From: an uncultured Lachnospiraceae bacterium
GTDB lineage: Bacteria > Bacillota > Clostridia > Lachnospirales > Lachnospiraceae
DNA: 29,816 nt
Reading direction: 5' to 3'
NCBI GenBank assembly: GCA_910579495.1
Contig: CAJTVD010000025.1
Span: forward strand, 1 to 29,816
Shown here: piece by piece, positions 1-7,677 of the stretch
Position numbering within the stretch: position 1 is the stretch's first letter
How the letters are laid out: each line of letters starts with the position of its first letter
The notes under the pieces: generated by a model
What the model saw: the letters and a program-made list of their open reading frames with translations, nothing else
The model's database searches: none
Told to the model about the DNA's origin: nothing
Position numbers and translations under genes: made by a program

Positions 1-63
1 ATTTTCAGTTAGAATCACATTCATTGAGATTCCGAGAAGTTATTACTTCTATTATAATACCAA

Positions 64-111
64 CACTGAAAAAAGCCCAATTCTTTTTCAAAGAATCAGA
101 CTTTTTCAGTG
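64..111. terminator. Nested inverted repeat downstream of the tRNA end (possible terminator)
   Basis: Arms CACTGAAAAA (64-73) and CTTTTTCAGTG (101-111) are complementary and enclose a second hairpin, ATTCT/AGAAT, at 80-84 and 92-96. The element lies just past the 3' end of the tRNA-Lys fragment on the minus strand and has T-rich arms in both directions, so it could end transcription of the host tRNA or of the prophage late operon. The stems are poor in G and C, so the call is weak. Confidence 0.35.
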
Positions 112-148
112 CCCTCGATTTTATTGAGGTTTCCGGCTTTTTCACTGA

Positions 149-190
149 TGAGCCACCCGGGACTCGAACCCGGGACAACTTGATTAAAAG
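149..190 (-). other. Prophage attachment site: 3' portion of a tRNA-Lys(UUU) gene
   Basis: Read on the minus strand, this is the 3' half of a tRNA: loop CTTTTAA with anticodon TTT (188-186), 3' anticodon stem TCAAG (183-179), variable region (178-174), T-arm CCGGG-TTCGAGT-CCCGG (173-157) and acceptor strand GTGGCTC plus discriminator A (156-149). The next bases are TCA, so CCA is not encoded here. The 5' anticodon strand should read CTTGA but positions 195-191 give GTTGT, and no D-arm follows toward the phage. The tRNA is therefore interrupted, as expected when a tyrosine integrase inserts a phage into a tRNA gene. The restored full-length tRNA should lie at the other prophage end. The core may extend a few bases past 190 because CAA at 192-194 still matches the expected stem. 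Confidence 0.85.
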
Positions 191-195
191 ACAAC

Positions 196-339
196 ATACA
201 ATCCTCATTAATTGCCAGTATTTATGCGCTTTCTATAGTTATGTTGCTACTAACATGCTACTTTTAATATAATAACTTATTATCCTCTACTCGTCAATCG
301 CTGCCCATGTTTTCACATCCACCATCCCATCAATTTCCA
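196..339. other. Non-coding phage arm beside the att site
   Basis: This AT-rich stretch lies between the tRNA fragment and the endolysin stop and holds no independent gene with a ribosome binding site. It would be the phage-derived attachment arm. Positions 287-340 contain the 17-codon frame discussed under the endolysin. No strong terminator hairpin is visible. Confidence 0.5.
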
Positions 340-1542
340 TCACATCTGCTCTGCATACTTTTTAATTAAGGAAATAACTCCCATTTTTTCCAGTCCTCTC
401 TGCAGCACTTTAGCATTATCCAGGCTCTTATACGCCCCAGCCTGTACAACCCACAAATATCCATCAGGTGCCATCTCGTCACCTACAGGGTCATACTGTG
501 CCAGGTTATATTTTTCAATATAATCACGGATCAATGATTCCTCATAAGTCTTTGATGTGGCATAAGGGAGCTGTGCGTTCTGCAGGTACTGCACCGCAAG
601 GATATAATCCCCACACCCAATAACGTTCTTCCAGTTCGGTTCTGTCTGGTTTCCAATCTTCCTTTCAGAAAGATATGTATTGTGGTCTAAAATTGACTGC
701 TCCCAGCTGTCATATGCCCTCCAGAGCACATTCTTGTCTGTCCTGTAGCTGCCGTCTACGTTTTGCTCTACAGCGTCTTTTACATATACACGTCCTGTCC
801 AGCCATTTTGTTTAATCCCAAACAGTGCATTGGCATTTACGGCCAGCTCCGATGTGCCAAATCCTGATTCTTTTATTGCCTGCGCCGTCACAACTGATGG
901 AAGGACAAGCCTCCGCTCAATCCAGTCCCTCTGGGCAATGTTGCCGACAAACTCAATAAACTCTTCCCGTGTGGGATCATGTTTTTCTGCTGCCGGGAAT
1001 TGCACGGATGGCAGGACAACTTCCTTATAAATTCCTTTATAAATCGCCCCTGCAATGCCCTGTACACCTATGCCCTGGTAAAGGCTTACATCTTCCTGGT
1101 TATCACAAAAGCACACTTCTATCAGCATAGACTTCGCTTTTGTCTTCCTGATAACATATAAGCCGCTTCCAGCTTTTACGCCCCTGTTAGCAAACCCCAG
1201 CCCCTCCAGGTTTGCGCACACATCCAAAGCATCTTGGTACTGCCTGCCCTCATAAGTATACACCTCCACACCATGTCCAGCATGAGTTTTGGAAGCGTTG
1301 AAGTGGATGGAAATAAACCAGTCCAGATCCTGCCTGTTGGCTAACGCCACTGCAGCAGCCAAATATTCATTTTGGGTGTCTGATGAGTCTATCGTACAGT
1401 CAACCACTGCAACGCCTGCGGATCGGAGCAGACCCATAAGTGCCTGTCCTACCAGCCTGGTATGCTCTGATTCCTTTATAATCCCAACAGCCCCATAGCC
1501 AGGGCCGCTGGCTGTGTGCCCGCAGTTTATTCCTATTGTCAT
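340..1542 (-). CDS. Endolysin: N-acetylmuramoyl-L-alanine amidase plus glucosaminidase, with SPOR-like tail
   Basis: The 400-aa protein has two lytic domains. Residues 2-172 match the Amidase_3 fold: H9 in NCGHT, E24, H80 in SIHFNAS and E142 in LIEVCFCDN fit the zinc ligands and catalytic glutamate. Residues 188-345 resemble the FlgJ/LytF-type glucosaminidase fold, with likely catalytic E225 in AIKESGFG followed by NALFGIKQ. Residues 362-396 (YLWVVQAGAYKS onward) look like the first half of a SPOR peptidoglycan-binding domain. There is no signal peptide, which fits export through the holin encoded directly upstream. An AGAGGA site precedes the ATG. The protein ends abruptly: another frame past an A5 run (359-363) encodes a plausible C-terminal tail to 287, so the end may be frameshifted. 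It would cut cell wall at the end of the lytic cycle. Confidence 0.9.
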   Translation of the reverse strand: MTIGINCGHTASGPGYGAVGIIKESEHTRLVGQALMGLLRSAGVAVVDCTIDSSDTQNEYLAAAVALANRQDLDWFISIHFNASKTHAGHGVEVYTYEGRQYQDALDVCANLEGLGFANRGVKAGSGLYVIRKTKAKSMLIEVCFCDNQEDVSLYQGIGVQGIAGAIYKGIYKEVVLPSVQFPAAEKHDPTREEFIEFVGNIAQRDWIERRLVLPSVVTAQAIKESGFGTSELAVNANALFGIKQNGWTGRVYVKDAVEQNVDGSYRTDKNVLWRAYDSWEQSILDHNTYLSERKIGNQTEPNWKNVIGCGDYILAVQYLQNAQLPYATSKTYEESLIRDYIEKYNLAQYDPVGDEMAPDGYLWVVQAGAYKSLDNAKVLQRGLEKMGVISLIKKYAEQM

Positions 1543-1564
1543 AACTGTTCCTCTTTTCCCAATT

Positions 1565-2053
1565 TTATTTTTCCTGCTGCCTGTAGCCCTCTACGCTGCC
1601 TGTGGTGCTGTTTCCATCTAATCCATCCGTGTCCGGAAGTTCGTCCGTATATTTCCCCAGGAGCTCCCTTACTTTCTTCCAAACACTTTTTACAGGCAGC
1701 CCACAAAGCGCCATATTTTTAAAGATGCTCACCACCTCATAGGCTATGTAAAGAAGTGCAAAAAATTCAGCCATGCCTACGCTATTAAGCCCTAACTGGT
1801 TACGTGCAGCCTCCGGGATAAAACCAATAAGGTTAACTTTTACCAGCATGTCGATAGCCAGCATGAATACCAGCGAAACAATCATGCCTATTTTTCTGAT
1901 AGCCCCATCAATCCCTGCGCAGCTGTTAAACTTTTTTTCCCTTACTGCCCGCAACACCCCGAAGATTGTGTCAAATACAATCACAAGCACCACTAATTTA
2001 AAAAACTCGTTGCTTGCCGCCATGTCAATAAAATCCATAACCTTCATTTCCAT
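1565..2053 (-). CDS. Phage holin (Phage_holin_4_1 / toxin-secretion holin family)
   Basis: This 162-aa membrane protein has three predicted hydrophobic helices at about residues 17-36, 55-73 and 90-111. It carries the family's FDTIFGVLRAVREKK pattern after the first helix and a charged, Gly/Asp-rich cytoplasmic tail (about 125-162). A strong AGAAAGGAAGG site lies 5-6 bases before the ATG. It sits immediately upstream of the endolysin, the usual two-gene lysis cassette, and would form the membrane lesions that let the signal-less endolysin reach the wall. The helix count and motif make holin much more likely than a transporter. Confidence 0.88.
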   Translation of the reverse strand: MEMKVMDFIDMAASNEFFKLVVLVIVFDTIFGVLRAVREKKFNSCAGIDGAIRKIGMIVSLVFMLAIDMLVKVNLIGFIPEAARNQLGLNSVGMAEFFALLYIAYEVVSIFKNMALCGLPVKSVWKKVRELLGKYTDELPDTDGLDGNSTTGSVEGYRQQEK

Positions 2054-2098
2054 AAAACCTTCCTTTCTGCTTTGCTGTCTGCAACTGATCAGCCAACA

Positions 2099-2227
2099 TT
2101 AGTAATCTTCCAGCCATTTTTCTGCCTTTGGCTTCCAGAGGGAAGGGACGTCTTCCAGTTTCCATACCTTCCCTGTTTTCGGGTTTGTTTCCCCATTCAG
2201 GATTTTGCTTCCATAAAATGCTCCCAT
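2099..2227 (-). CDS. Small tail-region protein of unknown function (42 aa)
   Basis: The product is basic and Trp/Pro-rich, starting MGAFYGSKILNG and ending KAEKWLEDY. I chose the ATG at 2227 because an AAGGAGG-type site lies 9 bases upstream; the longer in-frame ORF back to 2314 adds a Gly/Arg-rich segment that does not look like protein and has only a weak site. The ATG overlaps a TGA of another frame (TGATG, 2229-2225), a translational-coupling arrangement. It lies between the tail-tip genes and the holin, where Firmicute phages often keep a short XkdX-like gene, but I do not recognise an XkdX sequence. Function unknown. Confidence 0.6.
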   Translation of the reverse strand: MGAFYGSKILNGETNPKTGKVWKLEDVPSLWKPKAEKWLEDY

Positions 2228-2325
2228 CACACCAGGCCTCCTTCCTCTGCCAGGCCGCTTGCAGCTTCGCCCAAGTCTGTTATTGCCCCATCCTGTACCT
2301 CCCTTTCCTTCCATAAAATCTTAAT
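2227..2325 (-). pseudogene. Possible tiny coding frame with a shifted start (about 28-33 codons)
   Basis: In a frame different from the neighbouring calls, codons read GAITDLGEAASGLAEEGGLV and end at the TGA at 2229-2227, which overlaps the ATG of the next gene. The amphipathic acidic composition looks like real protein, unlike the Gly/Arg-rich overlapping frame. No ATG lies in this frame. The nearest is the out-of-frame ATG at 2314; removing one G from the GGG run near 2305 would join them into a 28-aa protein. It may be a frameshifted small tail gene, use a non-standard start, or be chance. Confidence 0.35.
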
Positions 2326-3481
2326 TTCCCGAACCTGCTTCCAGGGCGGCAATCCTTGCTTCCAGCAGCGCATATTTTTCATCTGCATATTTCTGTGCCT
2401 GCTTCAATGCCTGCTTTGCGCTCAGCGTCTTTAATGTGGACACTTCTGGTATATTACTGCTCCCGGAATAATCTATATGGGTTTTAAGTATCACACCGCC
2501 CGTACACCCTATGTAAGTATATCCGCCGTTCTCCGTGCCTGTGAGGATACTCCCCATGACTGACACTTCAACAGCTTCGCTGTCCATTGCTGCTGCCAGT
2601 TTCGCCGGGTTTTCGGCTGCCGCGAACACGCGCCTTCCGTCCTTAGTGAAAAATATCCCCGTGATACCGTCGCTGAATTCCAATATCTTGGCTCCCCCTC
2701 TATCCTCTGTATTTTTCAGAATGCTGTAATCAACACCGTTAACAGAGTAATATAAACGGCCTGCGGAATTGGACATACTGACATTTGAATAAAAATATCC
2801 ATATGCAAAAGCTGTATATTTGGAACCGGCCACTACCCTGTTTCCATCCAAGGATATCAGAACTGTATCAGAAGTTGTTGAGGTTCCCGTCCTTTCCGTC
2901 ATAACTACCCGGTCTTTAATGAGCCTGCTCCTTTTGAAATAGCCCTGGTCAGGGCTAAAATATGAGCTAACGCCTATTGATATAAAATTCTGCCCCTCCT
3001 CCTGATACCCTTCCAGCGTATCAGCCACAAGCATGGCAAGCCTTTTAAAATTGCCGCTGGATGATGAGCTGTAATATATCAGCAATACTATTTTCCCTGC
3101 CGTGCTCTGATACAGCCCTGCTATCCCATGCCCTTCCCTTATATTTATTTCCTGAAAGCTAGACAGGTCACGTGATGCCTGCACAGCAGCATATTTACTG
3201 TTTGTATACCCTTCCGCGGCCCTGCCAAAATAATACTTCCCATCCGCGTATATCACATGGGAAGCCAGCAGCGGGCCATCGCCATTCTTCAGTATGGCAA
3301 GATTTCCCACATCCTCCCCATACAGGACTTTTTCATCATCCAGGAATGCAAAGTATTTCCCGTTCACATATTCTATTTTCCATATGTCCGCCGTTGACAC
3401 TGTCAGTATCATTTCCTGTATAAGCTGTATGGGCGCTGCCTCCTCCATGGAAACAAACATTGCATTAGTCCTTCCAAGCAT
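2321..3481 (-). CDS. Putative tail-tip / receptor-binding protein with beta-propeller-like body
   Basis: The 386-aa protein is rich in short beta-strand patterns spaced 40-50 residues apart (GKYFAFLDDEKVLYG, GKYYFGRAAEGYT, GRLYYSVNGVDYS, GGYTYIGCTGGVI), as in photosynthesis-system or sialidase-type propellers. The last 40 residues, from about SAKQALKQAQKYADEK to LEARIAALEAG, form a coiled coil typical of trimeric fibers. A strong AAGGAGG site lies 8 bases before the ATG. The stop of the next upstream gene lies 2 bases away, and the position after the tail-tip genes supports a host-binding role. No catalytic motif is evident; exact function is inferred from position and repeats. Confidence 0.6.
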   Translation of the reverse strand: MLGRTNAMFVSMEEAAPIQLIQEMILTVSTADIWKIEYVNGKYFAFLDDEKVLYGEDVGNLAILKNGDGPLLASHVIYADGKYYFGRAAEGYTNSKYAAVQASRDLSSFQEINIREGHGIAGLYQSTAGKIVLLIYYSSSSSGNFKRLAMLVADTLEGYQEEGQNFISIGVSSYFSPDQGYFKRSRLIKDRVVMTERTGTSTTSDTVLISLDGNRVVAGSKYTAFAYGYFYSNVSMSNSAGRLYYSVNGVDYSILKNTEDRGGAKILEFSDGITGIFFTKDGRRVFAAAENPAKLAAAMDSEAVEVSVMGSILTGTENGGYTYIGCTGGVILKTHIDYSGSSNIPEVSTLKTLSAKQALKQAQKYADEKYALLEARIAALEAGSGN

Positions 3482-3483
3482 TT

Positions 3484-4320
3484 TTAATACCTCCTTACCT
3501 CCACTGTGCAGTTTAAAGGCTCTGTGTATTTTGTTGCTGTTGTAAACAGGATATACCCGTCAAAGGATTCCACATAGATGACGCCTCCAAGGATTCTTTC
3601 TGCCGACATTGCATCAAAATACGCATCTACGATGCATCCTTCATCCACCCTTCCATCATCCAGCCTGTACTCATTATTGCTGTCAAACACCACCTGTACA
3701 TCCCTTATCAGGAATGAGCTTTCCTGTATGCGTGTGAGCATGCTTTCCACTTTCTCATGCTCTTCGCTGATGGTCTCCCCATACCTTCCTAGGGTGATCT
3801 CCATAGCAGACAGCCTCTGCTCCAGCGGCTCTATCTCAAAGGCGTTCACCTTCTCCAGGAGCTCCATCTGTGCCTGCAGGATGGCGTTCGCCTCGTCCAG
3901 CTTTGCGTTCTGGCTGGCTATGCTGTCCAGGATGGACTGGTATTTGGAAATGATGGAAAGGAACACATCGTCCGTGGGCTCCGTTGACACGTTATCCCCT
4001 GATATGGCTCCCCTTTCGATCTCTATGGTATCCAGCGTGGATGTAAGCACCGCCGTATCCTTGATGCCAAACACCCCTATATACATCCTTCCTTCCCTTG
4101 CCATCGCCGCCGCCGGCACTGTGCAGGCATCGTCACTGCCCAGGACTGCATACTGGACGTTTGCCTTGTCCTGGTAGAACACGGCTGTCTTCGTGAACCC
4201 TTCCCATGCGCTGTCAAATGTGAACGAGCACATGTCATAGTTTGCATCGCCGCTTGATATAACGTCACGGTTCTGTACCGTAAGTAATTGCTTCTCTAAT
4301 AAAACATTTATCTGTGCCAC
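3484..4320 (-). CDS. Baseplate upper protein (BppU-like) / tail fiber shaft
   Basis: This 278-aa protein starts at a GTG preceded by AAAGGGG. Residues 1-105 (MAQINVLLEKQLLTVQNRD..) form a beta-rich N-terminal domain resembling the BppU N-terminal (DUF2479) domain that docks fibers to the baseplate. Residues 115-205 are a long heptad-rich coiled coil (ISKYQSILDSIASQNAKLDEA..). The C-terminal 70 residues are a small beta domain. It is followed directly by the propeller-like protein, so the pair may be shaft and receptor-binding head. The family name is by resemblance; the coiled coil is clear. Confidence 0.6.
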   Translation of the reverse strand: MAQINVLLEKQLLTVQNRDVISSGDANYDMCSFTFDSAWEGFTKTAVFYQDKANVQYAVLGSDDACTVPAAAMAREGRMYIGVFGIKDTAVLTSTLDTIEIERGAISGDNVSTEPTDDVFLSIISKYQSILDSIASQNAKLDEANAILQAQMELLEKVNAFEIEPLEQRLSAMEITLGRYGETISEEHEKVESMLTRIQESSFLIRDVQVVFDSNNEYRLDDGRVDEGCIVDAYFDAMSAERILGGVIYVESFDGYILFTTATKYTEPLNCTVEVRRY

Positions 4321-4386
4321 TGATACCCCTTTCCCCCAGCCCCCTGTTTAAGGCGCCGGTGCTGTCCATGCCCCTATCCCTCTTTT

Positions 4387-5190
4387 CTATGTAATACACC
4401 TTATGAGCGGCCCAAGGTATTGCCTGTAATAGACATTCCCGCCAATCTTTATGAATGTCTGTGCGTCTGCGTTTGTATTAGACGCCTTTGGGAGGGGGTC
4501 GTTCACCAGGTCATAGTAACACCCGCTCACTTTAAAAAAGTTGGGCATCCACTCAACCAATGGGAACCTGTTCTTGTTGTTATTAAAGTCATCCGCGATT
4601 GTGTCTAGCCGGCTGTTCATTCCCTGTGCTGTATTCCTTCCGATGTTCACAGGGGTCCCATTGTCTTCCAAGCCAATCACGGCGGCAGCATATTTACCTC
4701 CGGAGCTAGTCCCGGTATTCCAGTAAATCCTTGACTCCCTCCCACTCAGGATATCCTCAGCTTTATAAAATGCCATATTAAACCCATTATTGAATGTAGG
4801 TGCCGTATAGTTCGTGGATATCAGTAGAACGAAAGCCACTGTCGGCTCCCCCAGGAGGCGCATCTTAAAATTATAGTTTATCCCGCTAAATACCGTTGTG
4901 TAATTAGAATTGTTGAAAAATATGGAGGCGTTGAATGGCGTGCTGGCTGTGTAATAATTCGATGCCCCAGAAAAACAAAATACCATTGGCACTCCATTTA
5001 TCCACAAAAACTCACCGTCATACCTTGACTCTGCCCCGCATTCAGTAAGGAATTCCTGTATCTTATTATTTAACAGCTCTGTCTTTCCCTTTTTGGCTGT
5101 GGTGTTGGATGTTGCACCATAGTATTGCTTTACAGCCTTTGTGGCGGTATCCTCGCTTATCGTACCGCTGTAATTCTTGACCCTATCCAT
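4387..5190 (-). CDS. Tail-associated protein of unknown function
   Basis: The 267-aa product is rich in Asn, Thr, Tyr and aromatic residues with many beta-strand patterns (for example NASIFFNNSNYTTVFSG), as is common in tail-tip and carbohydrate-contacting phage proteins. Its ATG lies inside the end of the preceding Tal-like gene (8-bp overlap, ATGGATAG), implying translational coupling; the nearest GGAGGG is about 14 bases upstream, longer than usual. No enzymatic motif, signal peptide or membrane segment is visible. I do not recognise a family. A minor baseplate or fiber role is inferred only from its place between the Tal-like and BppU-like genes. Confidence 0.6.
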   Translation of the reverse strand: MDRVKNYSGTISEDTATKAVKQYYGATSNTTAKKGKTELLNNKIQEFLTECGAESRYDGEFLWINGVPMVFCFSGASNYYTASTPFNASIFFNNSNYTTVFSGINYNFKMRLLGEPTVAFVLLISTNYTAPTFNNGFNMAFYKAEDILSGRESRIYWNTGTSSGGKYAAAVIGLEDNGTPVNIGRNTAQGMNSRLDTIADDFNNNKNRFPLVEWMPNFFKVSGCYYDLVNDPLPKASNTNADAQTFIKIGGNVYYRQYLGPLIRCIT

Positions 5191-7054
5191 TTACTTTTTC
5201 ATATCCCTCCGCTATCATATAACCGTTTACAGCAAAGACGGCGATGCCACTGGCCAGGTCAGTAGGAACCGGGTTGGCGTATGCGTCCCCTTCTATCACT
5301 TCGATGCCAGCGCCGCCGCTGTTAAAAGGGACCACTGTATCGGCACCAGGCGGGATATACCCCCACTTCCCTTTTCCATCCTGGGCAACTTTAGCCCCGC
5401 CCAGGTTCTCCCTAAAAGAACTGTCGATCATCCCCTGTATCTCTGCAATAGAGGCAGACATCCCTGGTTCACCAGGGTCCCCTTTCTCCCCCTTGTCCCC
5501 TTTTTCTCCCCGGCTGGGCTTTCCGGTGTCGGCAGCACCGATATGCCAGTTTCCATTGGTGCCTATCGTTGGCGTGATCCCGTTTGTGCCGTCATAAAGC
5601 TGTGCCTGGGTCTTCCCCCTTCCATCTTTCACAGTGATAGTTGCTGTATTCCCCACCTTTTTTACATCCGCCGCAGGGGAAAAGCCTGCAGCGCCATCCC
5701 TGCCGTCTGTGCCTGGCGCCCCGTCTGCCCCCCTGGCCCTCACCCCTGTATCAGTGGTGCCCAAATGCCAGTTGCCGTTTGCCCCTATATGTGGGGTGAC
5801 CCCATCCTTCCCATCTTTACCCGGCTGTATCTGCGCAACGGCTTCCCCCACCAGTGCCTCCACGTCTTCCGCCCTTGTATACCCTTCCAGCATCTCTTCC
5901 GTTTCCTGCCCGGAGATATAACCGGCATCGTTCTTGAATGCGCTGACGTTCTGGGGAACCTTCACTGCCTCCAGTTTCCCATTCCCGGCCCCCATCCCGC
6001 TCAGTACCCGCCTGCTCACGCCAAGGTAAAAGACTGAGTCCTGGGGCTTCGCGATGGCAATGTCTGCCTTATAGAGCAGGTAATCCCCATACAGCCCATG
6101 GGGCCTGCTGGACACAGGGACATACTCACACACGTCCAGCGCCTCTATGTCACTGTCCGTCAGGCTCAGGTCCACCGCCCTGATCTCATAGGTCTCCCGG
6201 AGCGTGGCAAACTGGCCGTAAAGGCGCTCCTGTGCTTTCCTGAGCAGGTTCTGGGGCAGTGTCACGTCCTCCCAGGTGGACTCACTCTCCGGTGCGAAGA
6301 TCACCCCATACCTTGCCGCCATCTCCTCATTTATGATATGGTTCCTGCCATCATTGACGGATGAGATGTCTATCTTCTTTCCATCCACTTCCGCCCCTAC
6401 CGGGCGTATGGCCGTGTAAGTCTCTGTGGCATCCATCTCTGTAGAAATGTCTATCATGTTCCTGGCAAATGCGATCCCCTGCCTGGAGACGGCCTCATAA
6501 TCCGCCAGCCAGTCCACATAGTCCCCATCTGGCTCATACCTCACCCTGATATGCCCCCCAAGGGAGGACTGGAAGCACCGGCTCTTTAAGGCTTCCCATG
6601 AGTTTAGGATGCCCTCGCTGCTCCTTACGATATAGCCGTTGGGGTCGGCCACAGTGACCATGCCCGTCCTAAAACGCTGCCATTCCATCACCTGTGAGTT
6701 ATGGTTCTCCACAATCATTGCAAAAAGTTCCGCAGGGCTGCCAGAAAAATCAAAAGGCTCCAGGCAGGAATCATTAAAGAACGCAAGCTTCCCTTCCGCC
6801 TCAACGGTCTTCCCGTTATAAAAATCCTTTTTATCCGATACCACACGCCCCTTGAAGATGGCCCTGCCATCCCTTAACACTTCCAGCACAGGGTACAGCT
6901 TCCTGATCTCCCCATGGTTCAGGTTCGTGCCGTAGACCTTAAACGACAGGTGGCCTGCCGCATTGTCCTCCAGCACCAGCCTGGGGTCTACCAGTTTTAG
7001 GTTTGGATTCCGGGGGTCATAGATGGCCTTGTCCCCGCATCTGATTCTTATCAT
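5183..7054 (-). CDS. Tail-associated (Tal-like) prophage tail protein with collagen-like segments
   Basis: The 623-aa protein starts with a prophage tail endopeptidase/gp18-like region (residues 1 to about 370: MIRIRCGDKAIYDPRNPNLK..) typical of siphophage tail-hub proteins that follow Dit. No peptidase motif was identified. The rest is modular: a PGKDGKDG collagen-like start near 415, a 25-residue TPxIGxNGNWHxG module at 5729-5803, Gly-X-Y repeats, the same module again at 5507-5581, a second Gly-X-Y stretch (EKGDKGEKGDPGEPG) and a small C-terminal domain. Gly-X-Y runs suggest a trimeric flexible stalk. The start ATG overlaps the Dit stop (ATGA) and has GGGGAGG 5-6 bases upstream. It should form the tail-tip hub and carry the fibers. 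Confidence 0.82.
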   Translation of the reverse strand: MIRIRCGDKAIYDPRNPNLKLVDPRLVLEDNAAGHLSFKVYGTNLNHGEIRKLYPVLEVLRDGRAIFKGRVVSDKKDFYNGKTVEAEGKLAFFNDSCLEPFDFSGSPAELFAMIVENHNSQVMEWQRFRTGMVTVADPNGYIVRSSEGILNSWEALKSRCFQSSLGGHIRVRYEPDGDYVDWLADYEAVSRQGIAFARNMIDISTEMDATETYTAIRPVGAEVDGKKIDISSVNDGRNHIINEEMAARYGVIFAPESESTWEDVTLPQNLLRKAQERLYGQFATLRETYEIRAVDLSLTDSDIEALDVCEYVPVSSRPHGLYGDYLLYKADIAIAKPQDSVFYLGVSRRVLSGMGAGNGKLEAVKVPQNVSAFKNDAGYISGQETEEMLEGYTRAEDVEALVGEAVAQIQPGKDGKDGVTPHIGANGNWHLGTTDTGVRARGADGAPGTDGRDGAAGFSPAADVKKVGNTATITVKDGRGKTQAQLYDGTNGITPTIGTNGNWHIGAADTGKPSRGEKGDKGEKGDPGEPGMSASIAEIQGMIDSSFRENLGGAKVAQDGKGKWGYIPPGADTVVPFNSGGAGIEVIEGDAYANPVPTDLASGIAVFAVNGYMIAEGYEKVNG

Positions 7055-7677
7055 ATGAGCCTCCCCTTCCTGTAGGCAAACTTCACCGTGCCCCTCCCTG
7101 TGAGCCCTATGCGGCTGCGCCCTTCATAAAGGGTGAGCTCCGGGACCCTGTACACGCCGTCCTCCATGTGGTACCCTACACCTTCGTATGTAAGGGTTAT
7201 ATCGCCGCTGACAGTAACCTCAGGCATCACGGGCATCCGTGAATTGGACAGGACGGCCTCCCTGGGCATGCCCTCCACACTCTCTATGTGCACCGTCTCC
7301 CGCCTTTCAAATTTATAGGGCTTAACTTTCGCCGTGATGTACAGTTCATAAAGGCTCCCGTGCAGCTCTTCCTTCGTGCACTTTACCCTGCCCTCATAAT
7401 AAAATTCCGGCTCCCTGTCCAGGATGATTTCCATCCTCCTGCCGTGCAGGGCGTCCTTCATCCGTTCCTCATCCTCACGGCGGAAGAATGTGAACTTGAA
7501 ATCTATCTGCCCGTCCCCGAACACCACGCCGCCCACGGCCTCTGTCAGGTCGATGTCAGAATCGCCCCCGGCTATATCCACATAGTTCTCCTTGGCTGCA
7601 GGAGGCGTGACCCTTGCATAGTTCATGATGGCGGCATACTCCTTTGAATGGGCGCCGCCAAATGCTGCGCCATGCAT
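7051..7677 (-). CDS. Distal tail protein (Dit, siphovirus tail component)
   Basis: This 208-aa protein begins MHGAAFGGAHSKEYAAIM, resembling the usual Dit/Sipho_tail start (MY.F.FNG.HS), and continues with FKFTFFRREDEERMKDALHGRRMEIILD, the Dit core pattern. I chose the ATG at 7677 over an in-frame GTG at 7686: the ATG overlaps the tape-measure stop (TGATG) and has GGAGG 8 bases upstream. The gene stands between tape measure and Tal-like genes, the canonical Dit position. It would form the hexameric ring joining tail tube and tip. The C-terminal half is shorter than in Dits carrying carbohydrate-binding modules. Confidence 0.85.
   Translation of the reverse strand: MHGAAFGGAHSKEYAAIMNYARVTPPAAKENYVDIAGGDSDIDLTEAVGGVVFGDGQIDFKFTFFRREDEERMKDALHGRRMEIILDREPEFYYEGRVKCTKEELHGSLYELYITAKVKPYKFERRETVHIESVEGMPREAVLSNSRMPVMPEVTVSGDITLTYEGVGYHMEDGVYRVPELTLYEGRSRIGLTGRGTVKFAYRKGRLI

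Noticed and set aside
5..272. Short frames on both strands across the tRNA fragment
   Set aside because: They run through the tRNA sequence and the attachment site and have no start signals.
4321..4386. Possible small frame starting MDSTGALNRG in the gap before the BppU-like gene
   Set aside because: It mostly overlaps the next gene in another frame and has a weak site; the gap is better read as a ribosome-loading spacer.
5177..6037. 286-codon plus-strand frame opposite the Tal-like gene
   Set aside because: Pro/Cys-rich composition arises from the Gly-X-Y coding strand; the minus-strand gene is clearly real.
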